This document shows, in pieces, positions 46,060 through 55,841 of a stretch of DNA of 64,000 bases (positions within the stretch are counted from its first letter, which is position 1; the number at the start of each line of letters is the position of its first letter). Source of the DNA: Halovibrio variabilis. GTDB lineage: Bacteria; Pseudomonadota; Gammaproteobacteria; Pseudomonadales; Halomonadaceae. Position numbers and translations under genes: made by a program. The stretch covers positions 62,001-126,000 of the forward strand of contig NZ_BJXV01000008.1 in the NCBI RefSeq assembly GCF_007991175.1, read 5' to 3'. Under the pieces are notes generated by a model, which saw only the letters and a program-made list of their open reading frames with translations, ran no database searches and was not told where the DNA came from.

Positions 46060-47115
46060 TTAGCTTTGTTCAGAGCCATTTTCGACCCCCTGCTCAAAAC
46101 CGTGTAACACATTGGATACATTGACACCAATTTCATCCACCGCATAGCCCCCTTCCATCAGAAACACGCTGGGCAGGCCTGCTTGGGCTAGGCGTTGACC
46201 TAAATTGGTAAAATCTTCGCTGGTAAACGTAAAGGCACTGATGGGGTCATTCTCAAAGATATCGACGCCCAGCGATACAATCAGCAGCTCGCACCCAGCC
46301 GCTTGAATTTTTGCCAACGCCTGCTCAAGTGTTGCCATCCAGGTCGCCACGCTGGTGCCATGTGGCAACGGGTAATTGATGTTAAACCCTTCGCCTTTGC
46401 CCTCGCCGCCTTCATCAGCGTAGCCCAAATAGTAGGGAAAGGTGACCTCGGGGTCACCGTGCAGCGAGATAAACAGTACATCGTCACGACGATAGAAAAT
46501 CTGCTGGGTGCCGTTGCCGTGGTGGAAATCGACGTCGAGAATAGCGACCCGGCGTTTGCCTGACTCCAGCGCTCTTTGCGCCGCAATCGCCGCATTATTG
46601 AAAAAACAGTAGCCGCCAAACTGGTCATAAGCGGCGTGGTGTCCGGGCGGGCGGCACAGACCAAAACTGGGTTCGCCGGTCTGCAGCGTATATTCTACCG
46701 CGCCTAACGCCACATCCTTACTCGCCATGGCGGCTTCAAAGGTCCCTGCTGAGATCGAGGTTTCCGCAGCCAGGGCGTAGTAGCCTAGCTGGCCGCTGAT
46801 AGCGTGCGGAATGTGGTCACCGCGCATGCGTCGGGCAGGCCAAATATTGGGAATTGCCTCGCCCTCATGCCCAGCCGCTAGCCACGCTTCCCAGCAGTTG
46901 GCTAAAAACGTGACGTAGTCTTTATCGTGCACTGCCAGTACCGGCGCTAGCCCATACGCGCTGGGGGCACGGATCTCACCAAGGCCTGACAGGCGAAGCT
47001 GCTTAAGCACTAAATCGACGCGCTCAGGGCACTCGAAGGGTGCTACCAGCGTGCCATCGTGTAGCTCGGTGCGCGCTTGGCGTAAACGGCTGTCCGCTGA
47101 GTAAAATGTCAGCAT
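46060..47115 (-). CDS. histone deacetylase-like / acetylpolyamine amidohydrolase
   Basis: 351 aa of the arginase/deacetylase fold with the zinc and catalytic residues of class II-type enzymes: CRPPGHHAAYDQFGGYCFFNN (His pair), LDVDFHHGNGTQQIF and VSLGVDIFENDP. The block ARRMRGDHIPHAISGQLGYY resembles acetylpolyamine amidohydrolases, which would cut acetyl groups from polyamines. Substrate by resemblance only. AAGGAACC precedes ATG 47115. GIY-YIG gene lies 9 bp upstream on the same strand. Confidence 0.85.
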   Translation of the reverse strand: MLTFYSADSRLRQARTELHDGTLVAPFECPERVDLVLKQLRLSGLGEIRAPSAYGLAPVLAVHDKDYVTFLANCWEAWLAAGHEGEAIPNIWPARRMRGDHIPHAISGQLGYYALAAETSISAGTFEAAMASKDVALGAVEYTLQTGEPSFGLCRPPGHHAAYDQFGGYCFFNNAAIAAQRALESGKRRVAILDVDFHHGNGTQQIFYRRDDVLFISLHGDPEVTFPYYLGYADEGGEGKGEGFNINYPLPHGTSVATWMATLEQALAKIQAAGCELLIVSLGVDIFENDPISAFTFTSEDFTNLGQRLAQAGLPSVFLMEGGYAVDEIGVNVSNVLHGFEQGVENGSEQS

Positions 47116-47124
47116 GTGGGTTCC

Positions 47125-47412
47125 TTAATCGGCGTCTAACTGAACAGGCCACTGCTTGGCCCAGCGGCGTTTATGGCTCGGCGTTTGCTGCTTTAACTGG
47201 TACTCAGCACGGCTGGCGGCAGCGCGGTCTGTAAACGGCTGGGCGCCCAACAGCGCAATAGGCGGGTTGGCGCGGGTGTAGCGCGCGCCTTTGCCCGCAC
47301 AGTGCGCTTGATAACGCTTGGCCAGATTATTGGTAATGCCCGCATAGGTACCGCGCTGGCACTCCAGCAAATAGAGATACCAGCGCGTATCGGCATCCAG
47401 CGGCTGTGTCAT
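47125..47412 (-). CDS. GIY-YIG nuclease family protein (YhbQ-like)
   Basis: 95 aa single-domain UvrC-type N-terminal nuclease fold: YLYLLECQRGTYAGITNNLAKRY (the GIY-YIG region, here TYAG-type variant) and RAEYQLKQQTPSHKRRW with the catalytic Glu. Members of this small family have weak DNA cleavage activity or unknown roles. It precedes the deacetylase gene in a likely operon. Confidence 0.85.
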   Translation of the reverse strand: MTQPLDADTRWYLYLLECQRGTYAGITNNLAKRYQAHCAGKGARYTRANPPIALLGAQPFTDRAAASRAEYQLKQQTPSHKRRWAKQWPVQLDAD

Positions 47413-47451
47413 GGGCTTTCCCAGCCAGCGTGCCCTTGACGGCGAAAGTGT

Positions 47452-47913
47452 TTAAACACCGCAACACCCCTTGAATTTGCGCCCGCTACCACACAAGCAC
47501 GGGTCGTTTCGGCGCGGCTTTAGGCGAGTCAGAGAGGGTGTGCCATCCACGTACCACCAGCGCTTCTGGTCATCAATAAAGCGGGACGCTTCTTCAAGCG
47601 CATGCCAATGCCCAAGCTCATAAAAACAGGCCCTAAAGTGCACATAGCCGGTAGTCGTGCTAGGTGGTTCGGCGGCCACAATGGTGAGCGCTTTCCAGCG
47701 GGTATTGGGATCAAGCGCAAGCTTTGCAGGCCGTGTGGTAGGGTGCCAGGTAGCCAGCAAGTAATCGCTTAGGCCCAGTGAAAAGGCGCTATACCGGGAG
47801 CGCATCAAGGCCTCGGGGGTAGGGGCTGGCTCGCCTTGATGATAACGGCCACAACAATTTTCCAGCGTTTCATCGCGACCACAGGGGCAACTTAAACGTG
47901 CAATCGGGGTCAT
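47452..47913 (-). CDS. ychJ: YchJ family SEC-C protein
   Basis: 153 aa from ATG 47913 (two ATGs further upstream are in frame). SEC-C zinc motifs flank the domain: CPCGRDETLENCCGRYH at the N-terminus and CLCGSGRKFKGCC at the C-terminus. The middle is the NTF2-like YchJ domain (MRSRYSAFSLGLSDYLLATWHP). Function unknown; C-terminal SEC-C motifs bind zinc. Confidence 0.88.
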   Translation of the reverse strand: MTPIARLSCPCGRDETLENCCGRYHQGEPAPTPEALMRSRYSAFSLGLSDYLLATWHPTTRPAKLALDPNTRWKALTIVAAEPPSTTTGYVHFRACFYELGHWHALEEASRFIDDQKRWWYVDGTPSLTRLKPRRNDPCLCGSGRKFKGCCGV

Positions 47914-48098
47914 AAAAAAGGTCTCTAACATCATCGACGCTAGCCTAACCGATCCAAGCGACGCGCGTCTTGCGATGTGTTGCCGTTTTGTTTCGGTATT
48001 GTTGCTGTGTTAGGTATATAGTGGTGGGGCAACATATTCAAACGATGGGGTACAAATCACGATCAATCATTCTTTCCAAAATTTTTGGAGGTTCTCCT

Positions 48099-48410
48099 AT
48101 GAAGGTCTTTAAACCGGAATGGCAGTGCACGTTTAGCGTAAACGAAGGCGCGGAAGAATCAGCAACTTGGAAAGAGAAAATCGCGTGGCGGCTCAGGGGA
48201 GTTGCGGATCGGCTGGAAGGTGGCGGGCGCACGGTAAAAATCGATTACCGCGTGACGCCAGCAGTTAGCCAGCAAGAAGTCGATACTTGCTTAGGCAAGG
48301 GCTTCGAAGTAACTCAGCGTCTGCTGACGCAGTTAGCCCAACAGCAGGCGTGCGAAGATGTGATGCGCCATGCCAAAGCTGAGCTGTTTGAACAACACCC
48401 TCAGCATTGA
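48099..48410 (+). CDS. hypothetical protein, 103 aa
   Basis: Not recognised. ATG 48099 is preferred over the longer frame because TTTGGAGGTT lies just upstream. A soluble protein (MKVFKPEWQCTFSVNEGAEE) with a charged centre (KEKIAWRLRGVADRLEGGG) and helical end. It forms a single-gene unit closed by a strong terminator. Confidence 0.65.
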   Translation: MKVFKPEWQCTFSVNEGAEESATWKEKIAWRLRGVADRLEGGGRTVKIDYRVTPAVSQQEVDTCLGKGFEVTQRLLTQLAQQQACEDVMRHAKAELFEQHPQH

Positions 48411-48446
48411 AAGTGCATTAAAAGCCGCATGGTATGAAAGGCAGTT

Positions 48447-48481
48447 AAAAAATCCCACTCCTTAACAGGGTGGGATTTTTC
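48447..48481. terminator. bidirectional terminator
   Basis: AAAAAATCCCAC and GTGGGATTTTTC form a stem between the convergent 103-aa gene and argE; A and T runs flank both sides. Confidence 0.85.
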
Positions 48482-48501
48482 TTGGCTGGTCATTAACGTC
48501 C

Positions 48502-49665
48502 TTATGCGGGCCTTTCGAGCGCACTGCCCATTTTAGTTAGAAAATGCTCACACGCTTCAAGCTGCTCAATATCAATATATTCATCGGGCTGGTGCGCCTG
48601 GGCGATGCTGCCGGGGCCGAGAATAAGGGTTTGCAAACCCTGCCCCTGGAACTGCCCCGCTTCCGTGGCGTAAGCCACTGCGTGGTTGCAGCAGGCGGGG
48701 GGCAAATGATCTTTGGCTAAACGGAGCACCTGGTCGTTATCACGATCCGCTAACCCCGGCACGGTGACGTTAAGCGGCTCAGTGGCGATCTCAACGTGCT
48801 TGCCTTTGGCTTTTAGCGCTGCGCTTAGCTGTTCGCAAAACGTCTCAAAGCGCGCATATATTTCATCAAAGGTTTCCGTGGGTAGATGGCGAATTTCCCA
48901 CTCAAACTGACACTCTCGCGCCATGATATTGATCGCCGTACCGCCTTTGATTTTGCCAACGTGCAGGCTGGTGTGCGGCACGTTAAAGGCCTCATCGACG
49001 CGCCCCTCTTCCACCAGCGCCGCCATGGTGTCCTCAATAAAGGTCACCAGCCTAGCCGCTACGTGGATGGCCGAGGTGCCCTGGTTAACCTGACTGCTAT
49101 GGGCTTCGCGGCCTGTCACCATGGTGCGCAGGTTGGTCGCCCCTTTCTGCGCCACCACCGGCTGCATACTGGTGGGCTCGCCGACGATCACATTGGCAGT
49201 GGTTGAATAGTTGGCATAAAAGTAGCGAATTAAATCCGGCGCGCCCACGCAGCCGATCTCTTCGTCATAGGAGAAACCCAGGTAAATCGGCTGCTGCAAG
49301 GGGGCTTTCGACCATGCAGGCACCATGGCTAGCACACAGGCGATAAAGCCTTTCATATCGCAGCTGCCCCGCCCATACAAACGCCCATCGCCGCCATCGC
49401 GCAGGGTGAACGGATCACTCGACCACGGCTGGCCCGCCACCGGCACCACGTCGGTATGCCCGGAAAGCATCACGCCGCCCGGCGCCTCGGGGCCGATTCT
49501 TGCGACCAAATTGGCTTTGCTACCACAGGGGCTCATCACGCGCTCGGCGCTAATGCCGTACTCGGCCAAATAGCCTTCAACGTACTCAATCAGCGCCAAA
49601 TTGGATTCGCTGGAGGTGGTATCAAAAGCGACCAGTTTTTCGAGCAGCGCGATGGCGTGGGACAT
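48502..49665 (-). CDS. argE: acetylornithine deacetylase
   Basis: 387 aa, M20 metallopeptidase: LSGHTDVVPV (first zinc ligand), YGRGSCDMKGF, FSYDEEIGC (catalytic Glu pair) and the dimerisation insert REAHSSQVNQGTSAIH. It removes the acetyl group from N-acetylornithine in arginine synthesis. Length and motifs fit ArgE rather than DapE. A GGAAAGAAGA site lies upstream of ATG 49665. Other M20 deacylases are possible. Confidence 0.88.
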   Translation of the reverse strand: MSHAIALLEKLVAFDTTSSESNLALIEYVEGYLAEYGISAERVMSPCGSKANLVARIGPEAPGGVMLSGHTDVVPVAGQPWSSDPFTLRDGGDGRLYGRGSCDMKGFIACVLAMVPAWSKAPLQQPIYLGFSYDEEIGCVGAPDLIRYFYANYSTTANVIVGEPTSMQPVVAQKGATNLRTMVTGREAHSSQVNQGTSAIHVAARLVTFIEDTMAALVEEGRVDEAFNVPHTSLHVGKIKGGTAINIMARECQFEWEIRHLPTETFDEIYARFETFCEQLSAALKAKGKHVEIATEPLNVTVPGLADRDNDQVLRLAKDHLPPACCNHAVAYATEAGQFQGQGLQTLILGPGSIAQAHQPDEYIDIEQLEACEHFLTKMGSALERPA

Positions 49666-49753
49666 GAGATCTTCTTTCCTAACGTGTCAAAATAGCGTTG
49701 CGTTAACCCTAACACCCTCCAGACCCTTCGCCTACTCCCTCCTCTAGCGTTGA

Positions 49754-49793
49754 ATGTCATCGCGCGTTCACCTCGCGTTCATCAAAACGACAT
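49754..49793 (+). promoter_or_regulatory. Pho box upstream of ugpB
   Basis: Four heptamers repeat every 11 bp: ATGTCAT, CGTTCAC, CGTTCAT, ACGACAT, with 4-bp gaps. This is the layout of two tandem PhoB boxes. It lies 88-127 bp before the ugpB start, suitable for a PhoB-activated promoter. Confidence 0.75.
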
Positions 49794-49880
49794 CTACACT
49801 GCTTATTGTTCAATGCAGCTAAAAACGTCAACAACCGCATTGCCCTCACCTGATTGAGTTCAGGCCCACAAGGAGTCGTT

Positions 49881-51206
49881 ATGTCTCGTTATACGTTGCA
49901 CGCGCTTGCCGTCGGGGTAGCCACTGCCAGCCTCAGCCTGTCTGCCCACGCCACAACAGAAATCAGCTGGTGGCACGCCATGGGCGGCCAGTTAGGCGAA
50001 ATCCTCGAAGGCATCACCACCGATTTCAACGCTTCCCAAGACGAATACCGGGTCGTTCCCAGCTATCGCGGCACCTATACCGAAACCATGACGGGCGCGA
50101 TTGCCGCCTTTCGCGCCGACGAGCAGCCGCATATTCTGCAGGTCTTTGAAGTCGGCACCGGTACCATGATGAACGCCGAAGGCGCCATCTACCCGGCGTA
50201 CGAACTGATGGAAGCCCACGGCCGCTCGTTTGACCGCGATGCGTTCCTGCCCGCCGTCGTCGGTTATTACACCGACACCAACGGCAATATGCTCTCCTTC
50301 CCGTTCAATTCCTCTACGCCCATCATGTACTACAACCGGGATATGTTTGAGGAGGCCGGCTTAGACCCCGAGCAGCCGCCTGAAACGTGGGCAGAAGTCG
50401 TCGACTTCTCCCGCCAGCTGGTTGATTCCGGTGCGGCCAGCTGCGGCTTTACCACCTCATGGCCGAGCTGGGTCATGCTGGAAAACTTCTCAGCTTGGCA
50501 TAACGTGCCGCTAGGAACGCTGGAAAACGGCTTTGGCGGTTTGGAAACCGAGCTGATCTTCAACAACGAGCTGGTCGCCCGCCATTGGGACAACCTGCAC
50601 GACTGGCAGGAAGAGGACGTCTTCCGCTGGGCGGGCCCCGGCACCGGCCCCGATTCCGAGCCGATGTTCTACTCCCAGGATTGCGCGATTTTCTTCGGCT
50701 CTTCTGCTTCCCGTGCCGATGTCACCGCTAATTCAGAATTTGAAGTCGGCTTCGGCATGCAGCCCTATTACGACGACGTAGAGGATGCGCCGCAAAACTC
50801 AATTATCGGCGGCGCTACCTTATGGACAATGCAAGGGCACAGCGATGACGAGTACGAAGCCGTTGCCGCGTTCTTCGAGTACCTTTCACAGCCCGAAGTA
50901 CAGGCTGACTGGCACCAGCAAACGGGTTATCTGCCCATCACGCAAGCCGCTTGGGATTTAAGCCAAGAGCAGGGCTACTACGCGGAAAATCCCGGTGCGG
51001 AGGTTGCGCTGGAACAGATAACGCTGAACGAGCCGACCGAAAACTCCAAAGGCCTGCGCTTTGGCAACTTCGTGCAGATCCGCGACATCATCTCAGAAGA
51101 AATGGAAGCGGTGATGACCGGCGATAAATCCGGCCAGGAAGCGGCTGACGATGCAGTGGAACGCGGCAATAACCTGCTGCGTGACTTTGAAGCTGCCAAC
51201 CAGTAA
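49881..51206 (+). CDS. ugpB: sn-glycerol-3-phosphate ABC transporter binding protein
   Basis: 441 aa from ATG 49881 (AAGGAG upstream) with a Sec signal ending LSAHA. The mature part matches UgpB: ISWWHAMGGQLGEILEGITTDFN, PSYRGTYTETMTGAIAAFR, FPFNSSTPIMYYNRDMF and TSWPSWVMLENFSAWHN. It captures glycerol-3-phosphate or its diesters in the periplasm. First gene of ugpBAEC, with a Pho box upstream and a stem-loop after it. Confidence 0.93.
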   Translation: MSRYTLHALAVGVATASLSLSAHATTEISWWHAMGGQLGEILEGITTDFNASQDEYRVVPSYRGTYTETMTGAIAAFRADEQPHILQVFEVGTGTMMNAEGAIYPAYELMEAHGRSFDRDAFLPAVVGYYTDTNGNMLSFPFNSSTPIMYYNRDMFEEAGLDPEQPPETWAEVVDFSRQLVDSGAASCGFTTSWPSWVMLENFSAWHNVPLGTLENGFGGLETELIFNNELVARHWDNLHDWQEEDVFRWAGPGTGPDSEPMFYSQDCAIFFGSSASRADVTANSEFEVGFGMQPYYDDVEDAPQNSIIGGATLWTMQGHSDDEYEAVAAFFEYLSQPEVQADWHQQTGYLPITQAAWDLSQEQGYYAENPGAEVALEQITLNEPTENSKGLRFGNFVQIRDIISEEMEAVMTGDKSGQEAADDAVERGNNLLRDFEAANQ

Positions 51207-51217
51207 ATAAGCACATA

Positions 51218-51250
51218 CTTCGCCGCTTACCCTTTGGGTAGGCGGCGAAG
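51218..51250. other. intercistronic stem-loop between ugpB and ugpA
   Basis: CTTCGCCGCTTACCC and GGGTAGGCGGCGAAG pair over 15 bp with one mismatch and a 3-nt loop. It has no T-run and probably stabilises the ugpB message relative to the permease genes. Confidence 0.65.
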
Positions 51251-51270
51251 TCGTTTAATGCGAGCTACCC

Positions 51271-52155
51271 ATGCAAACCAAACGCATGACCTTTCCAGGG
51301 CGTTGGCTGCCTTTCGCGCTACTGGCGCCTCAGGTGATCATCACCCTGATCTTTTTTATCTGGCCAGCGGGTCAGGCGCTGTATCAATCGCTACTGCGCG
51401 AAGATGCCTTTGGGCTGAAAACCACCTTTGTGGGCCTGGAGAACTTTGCCCGGCTATTTCGCGACGGCAGCTATGTGAACTCGCTGTCGGTGACGGTGGT
51501 ATTCGCCGTGGGCACCACGCTGGTGTCCATGTCGGTTGCCCTGCTCTTGGCGAGTACTGTCAACCGGATGATTCGCTCGCGCAGCGCGTACACCACGCTG
51601 CTGGTGTGGCCCTACGCCGTTGCGCCGGCGCTTGCCGGCGTCTTGTGGTGGTTTATCTTCAATCCCTCCATCGGCATTGTGCCTTACATGCTGGAAATGG
51701 TGGGCTACAGTTGGAACCATCGTAATTCAGGCAGCGACGCCATGCTGCTGGTAATTTTAGCCGCTGCCTGGAAGCAGGTTTCCTATAACTTTCTGTTTTT
51801 CCTGGCTGGCATGCAGTCCATCCCGCAATCGCTGATTGAAGCGGCCTCGATTGACGGCGCCAGCCCTATCAAGCGCTTCTGGACGATCATTTTCCCGTTG
51901 CTCACGCCCACCACCTTCTTCTTGATGGTGGTCAACGTGGTGTACGCCATGTTTGACACCTTTGGCATTATCCACGCCACTACCGCAGGCGGCCCGGCTC
52001 AGGCGACTAACATACTGGTTTACAAGGTATATGCCGATGGTTTCATAGGGTTGAACCTGGGCTCTTCAGCGGCCCAATCGGTGATTTTAATGGTCATTGT
52101 GGTGGCGCTGACGGTGATCCAGTTCCGCTTTATCGAGCGGCGCGTTAACTATTAG
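51271..52155 (+). CDS. ugpA: glycerol-3-phosphate ABC permease
   Basis: 294 aa, six membrane helices, with the ABC contact loop [20 protein letters not shown]. First membrane subunit of the Ugp importer, following ugpB after a stem-loop. The stop lies in a short tandem repeat. Confidence 0.92.
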   Translation: MQTKRMTFPGRWLPFALLAPQVIITLIFFIWPAGQALYQSLLREDAFGLKTTFVGLENFARLFRDGSYVNSLSVTVVFAVGTTLVSMSVALLLASTVNRMIRSRSAYTTLLVWPYAVAPALAGVLWWFIFNPSIGIVPYMLEMVGYSWNHRNSGSDAMLLVILAAAWKQVSYNFLFFLAGMQSIPQSLIEAASIDGASPIKRFWTIIFPLLTPTTFFLMVVNVVYAMFDTFGIIHATTAGGPAQATNILVYKVYADGFIGLNLGSSAAQSVILMVIVVALTVIQFRFIERRVNY

Positions 52156-52187
52156 CAAGCCCTGTTAACAAGCCCGTTAATAAGCCC
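52152..52187. repeat. three ~12-bp tandem repeats over the ugpA stop
   Basis: TTAGCAAGCCCTG, TTAACAAGCCCG and TTAATAAGCCC follow each other; the first includes the ugpA stop codon TAG. Same phenomenon as at nhaD and gdhA. Confidence 0.65.
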
Positions 52188-52234
52188 TTGTTGCCAGTCC
52201 TAGTGGACCCGTCTTTTTGGAGAGAACATACAAT

Positions 52235-53077
52235 ATGGTTGAGAACCGACCCTGGGCCAACTTATTTGCCCATGCCGTGTTGATGGTGGGTGTAGCGCTG
52301 GTGGTTTTCCCGGTTTATATCGCCATTGTGGCGTCAACGCTGGCGCCTGACGAGCTAATGCGCGGCACGATACCGTTGCTGCCCGGCGGCCATGGGATCG
52401 AAAACTACACCCAAATGTGGCAATCCGGTGTGTCGTCGGCGAACTCCCCACCCGCCGCGCTGATGCTCTGGAACAGCTTTGTGATGGCCATGGCGATCAC
52501 CGTGGGTAAGCTCTTTATCTCGCTGCTGTCCGCCTTTGCGATTGTCTATTTCCGCTTTCGTTTTCGGATGTTCTTTTTCTGGCTGATCTTTATCACCCTA
52601 ATGCTGCCGGTGGAGGTGCGCATTATCCCTACTTTTCAGGTGGTCGCCGACCTGAATATGCTCAATAGCTTTGCCGGGCTGTCGATTCCCTTGATTGCCT
52701 CCGCCACGGCGACTTTTTTGTTCCGCCAATTCTTTATGACCGTACCGGAGGAAATGCTGGAGGCCGCCCGGGTGGACGGCGCCGGGCCGATGAAATTTTT
52801 TAAAGACATCCTGCTGCCGCTTTCGGTGACCAATATCGCCGCGCTGTTCGTGATCATGTTCATTTATGGCTGGAACCAGTATCTCTGGCCGCTACTGATC
52901 ACCACCGACCCCGACTACACCACCATTGTGATGGGCATTCAGCGCATGACCTCGGAAGAGAACCCCCAGTGGCACCTGGTAATGGCAGCGGTCGTCATGG
53001 CGGCGTTACCGCCTGTTTTAGTGATTTTATTTATGCAACGCCTGTTTGTGAAAGGCCTGACCGAGACGGAGAAATAA
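52235..53077 (+). CDS. ugpE: glycerol-3-phosphate ABC permease
   Basis: 280 aa from ATG 52235 (GGAGAGAAC upstream; the frame also opens at a TTG 18 bp earlier). Six membrane helices and the ABC contact loop [20 protein letters not shown]. Second membrane subunit of Ugp; ugpC starts 1 bp past its stop. Confidence 0.92.
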   Translation: MVENRPWANLFAHAVLMVGVALVVFPVYIAIVASTLAPDELMRGTIPLLPGGHGIENYTQMWQSGVSSANSPPAALMLWNSFVMAMAITVGKLFISLLSAFAIVYFRFRFRMFFFWLIFITLMLPVEVRIIPTFQVVADLNMLNSFAGLSIPLIASATATFLFRQFFMTVPEEMLEAARVDGAGPMKFFKDILLPLSVTNIAALFVIMFIYGWNQYLWPLLITTDPDYTTIVMGIQRMTSEENPQWHLVMAAVVMAALPPVLVILFMQRLFVKGLTETEK

Positions 53078-53078
53078 C

Positions 53079-54134
53079 ATGGCCAGTATTACCCTGGAAG
53101 GGCTAAAGAAAACCTATACCGGTGATGTGCAGGCGGTCAAAGGCGTTGACCTTGAGGTTCGTGACGGTGAGTTTGTGGTGCTGGTGGGGCCTTCCGGCTG
53201 CGGCAAATCCACCCTGCTGCGCATGGTGGCGGGGCTGGAAACCATTACCGAGGGCACGTTAAAAATCGGCGACCGAGTGGTCAATAAGCTCGAACCCGCC
53301 GAACGCGATATCGCCATGGTGTTTCAGAACTACGCGCTTTACCCGCATATGACGGTGTACAACAACCTCGCCTATGGGTTGAAAAACCGGGGTTTCAACA
53401 AGGACGAGATTGAAAAGCGCGTACAGGTCGCCGCCAAAATGCTTGAGATAGAAGAATTTTTAGAGCGCAAACCGCGCAAGCTTTCCGGTGGCCAGCGCCA
53501 GCGCGTCGCCATGGGCCGGGCGCTGGTGCGCGAACCGGCAGCGTTCCTGTTCGACGAGCCGCTTTCCAACCTGGACGCCAAGCTGCGCGTGCAAATGCGC
53601 GTTGAGATCAAGCAGCTCCAGCGGCGGCTTAAAACCACCAGTCTCTATGTGACCCATGACCAATTGGAAGCCATGACCCTGGGCGACCGTTTAGTGGTGC
53701 TGAACGCCGGGCAGATTGAGCAGGTGGGCACGCCGATGGAGATCTACGCCCGCCCCGCCAGCATGTTTGTGGCCGGGTTTATCGGCTCCCCCGCCATGAA
53801 CATGCTGCCGGTGGATTACTTGAACGAACAAGGGGCCAACGGGCTACTGGATAACCTGCCCGATGGCACCGATATCGTCGGCATCCGCCCGGATGACATG
53901 CACTTAGCCCCACCGTCAGCGCCTCACTTAACCGTCGATTCGACGCTGGCGCTGTTTGAGGCCGCCGGTGCTGAAAGCCATCTGTACGTGACCCTCGCCC
54001 ACAGCGACCAGCCCACGGTGATCCGCGTGTCCGGTCAGCCGCCGGTTGCCGAAGGCGAAACACTTCGCTTTTACGTGACCCGCGACGCGCTGCACCCTTT
54101 CAACAGCACCACGGGGAAACGCACGGGAGATTAA
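53079..54134 (+). CDS. ugpC: glycerol-3-phosphate ABC ATPase
   Basis: 351 aa MalK-type ATPase: Walker [43 protein letters not shown], Walker [14 protein letters not shown] and the switch [11 protein letters not shown]-terminal OB/TOBE domain (GIRPDDMHL) completes it. In E. coli this domain mediates inhibition by phosphate via PhoU-linked control; not testable here. Last gene of ugpBAEC; ugpQ is absent. It ends 1 bp from the convergent nucleotidase gene. Confidence 0.93.
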   Translation: MASITLEGLKKTYTGDVQAVKGVDLEVRDGEFVVLVGPSGCGKSTLLRMVAGLETITEGTLKIGDRVVNKLEPAERDIAMVFQNYALYPHMTVYNNLAYGLKNRGFNKDEIEKRVQVAAKMLEIEEFLERKPRKLSGGQRQRVAMGRALVREPAAFLFDEPLSNLDAKLRVQMRVEIKQLQRRLKTTSLYVTHDQLEAMTLGDRLVVLNAGQIEQVGTPMEIYARPASMFVAGFIGSPAMNMLPVDYLNEQGANGLLDNLPDGTDIVGIRPDDMHLAPPSAPHLTVDSTLALFEAAGAESHLYVTLAHSDQPTVIRVSGQPPVAEGETLRFYVTRDALHPFNSTTGKRTGD

Positions 54135-54135
54135 G

Positions 54136-55785
54136 CTACTCGCTGTGCGCCAGGTCGTTGATCCGCCCTTCGACTTGGTAGAACACTTCTTTTAGTTCCA
54201 CCATATAGTCGCGCAGCATTTCCCAATCCGTACTGTTAATAATAGAACTGGCGACGATGGTGTTGCGTCCATCGTCGTAAGCGGCACCTAAAACAGCGTG
54301 GCCGTCGCCGCCAGCGGCGGTAAAGTTATTGGTGGCGATGGTGTAAGCACGCTCTGGATCAATCGCCCGCATGGCGCCTTCCTGAGCTATTTCCAGGCTT
54401 ACTACGCGCTCACCCGGCGGCTTGCTGCTGTCGTATACCAGCTCAACGCCTGCGGATACCTGCAGAAAACCGCCGTTTTCATCGGGAGCTTCGGCCAGAG
54501 CGATTTCAAAGGTTTCCAATAGCTCGGCGCCGGTGACGTCAAGCAGCGTTAGACGATTGCCAAACGGCTGTACGGTAATCAGATCACCGACGGAGACAGC
54601 GCCGCTATTGATGGGCTCGCGAATACCGCCACCATTTTGCACGGCCATTACCGTCTCCGGCGCTACCTGCTGTGCGGCATGCAGCTGGGCATCGGTGATT
54701 AAATTGCCCAGCGCGGTTTCGTTGGCGCGCACGCTTCGCGCGTCACCATTGCCGTAGCGCGGGTTGGGTAGCGCCGTGATCACCTTGGCGTCTACCTGGG
54801 TATCGCGTAATGCTTCAATCTCAGCGGTGTAGGCCTCAAGCCGTTTAGCGGCGCCAGCGTCCGCTTCGCGCTCGTCGGCGGCCAGCAGTTCACCGCTGGC
54901 ATCCACCACCACGCCGTCCTCGTCGAAGGTGACCTGCATTACCCCCAGGTGTTGGCCATACTCGCCCGCTTGACCAATCACCGTCGGCGATAGAGGCTCG
55001 CCAGTGCGGCGCTCACTTAGTAGCGCAGGCGGCGATACTTGGCTATGGCTGTGGCCGCCAATAATAATATCGATGCCGTCCACCTGCTCCGCCAACAGCA
55101 AGTCGCTGCCCGCCTGGGTGTCGCCGTCGTAACCTAGATGCGTCAGGGCAATAATCTTGTTAACGCCCTGCGCTTCAAACGCTGCCACCATGGCTTCAGC
55201 CGCTTGGCGATAATCGCTAATGGTGACCTGACCAGGGCTGGAAATCGTTTTACTGTCCTGGGTGGTTAACCCAAAAATGCCGATAGGCTCGCCGCTATGC
55301 TCAACGATAATACCGTCATAAAGCGTCCCCGCCTGCGGATCAGCGCTCATCGACTCACCCAGCACATCGGCAAATTCAGGCGCGCTCGAGAAATCCAGGT
55401 TAGCACCTAAAATGGGAAAATCGGCGCCTGCGAAAAACGCCGCTAGCGCCTGATGCCCCTGCTCAGCGTCGCCAAGGTCAAACTCGTGGTTGCCCGGCAC
55501 AAAGGCGTCGTAGCCCATCACCTTCATAAACTCCAACGCGTCTTGGCCCTGAAATTCTGTGAAGTAGAGCGTGCCTGAAAAAATATCGCCAGCGTCCAGC
55601 AATAGCCCTTCGCCAAAGGTCTCCCGCGCCTCGTTCAGCGTGGTGATCAATTGAGGATATTGGTCGGTGCGCCCGTGTAGATCATTGGTGTGAAATAGCG
55701 TGAGTGTAAAATTCTCGCCAAGCACAGGCGTAACGGTGGCGAACAGCGCTGTCCCTAGCGCTATGCCATAGCGGTGAAACCCCAT
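54136..55785 (-). CDS. secreted 5'-nucleotidase/UshA-like metallophosphoesterase
   Basis: 549 aa with a Sec signal (GIALGTALFATVTPVLG). N-terminal metallophosphatase: LTLFHTNDLHGR, LLDAGDIFSGT, PGNHEFDLG, THLGYDGD and IIGGHSHSQ. C-terminal 5'-nucleotidase domain: NETALGNLITDA, QNGGGIREPI and NNFTAAGGDGHAV. It should release phosphate from nucleotides or UDP-sugars in the periplasm, complementing the ugp importer it faces. No Pho box was seen upstream. 2',3'-cyclic phosphodiesterase activity is possible. Confidence 0.9.
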   Translation of the reverse strand: MGFHRYGIALGTALFATVTPVLGENFTLTLFHTNDLHGRTDQYPQLITTLNEARETFGEGLLLDAGDIFSGTLYFTEFQGQDALEFMKVMGYDAFVPGNHEFDLGDAEQGHQALAAFFAGADFPILGANLDFSSAPEFADVLGESMSADPQAGTLYDGIIVEHSGEPIGIFGLTTQDSKTISSPGQVTISDYRQAAEAMVAAFEAQGVNKIIALTHLGYDGDTQAGSDLLLAEQVDGIDIIIGGHSHSQVSPPALLSERRTGEPLSPTVIGQAGEYGQHLGVMQVTFDEDGVVVDASGELLAADEREADAGAAKRLEAYTAEIEALRDTQVDAKVITALPNPRYGNGDARSVRANETALGNLITDAQLHAAQQVAPETVMAVQNGGGIREPINSGAVSVGDLITVQPFGNRLTLLDVTGAELLETFEIALAEAPDENGGFLQVSAGVELVYDSSKPPGERVVSLEIAQEGAMRAIDPERAYTIATNNFTAAGGDGHAVLGAAYDDGRNTIVASSIINSTDWEMLRDYMVELKEVFYQVEGRINDLAHSE

Positions 55786-55841
55786 AAATGACGCCTTTCA
55801 AATCGACGGAAACAACCTTGGCAAACCAACCGCGCAGGCGG

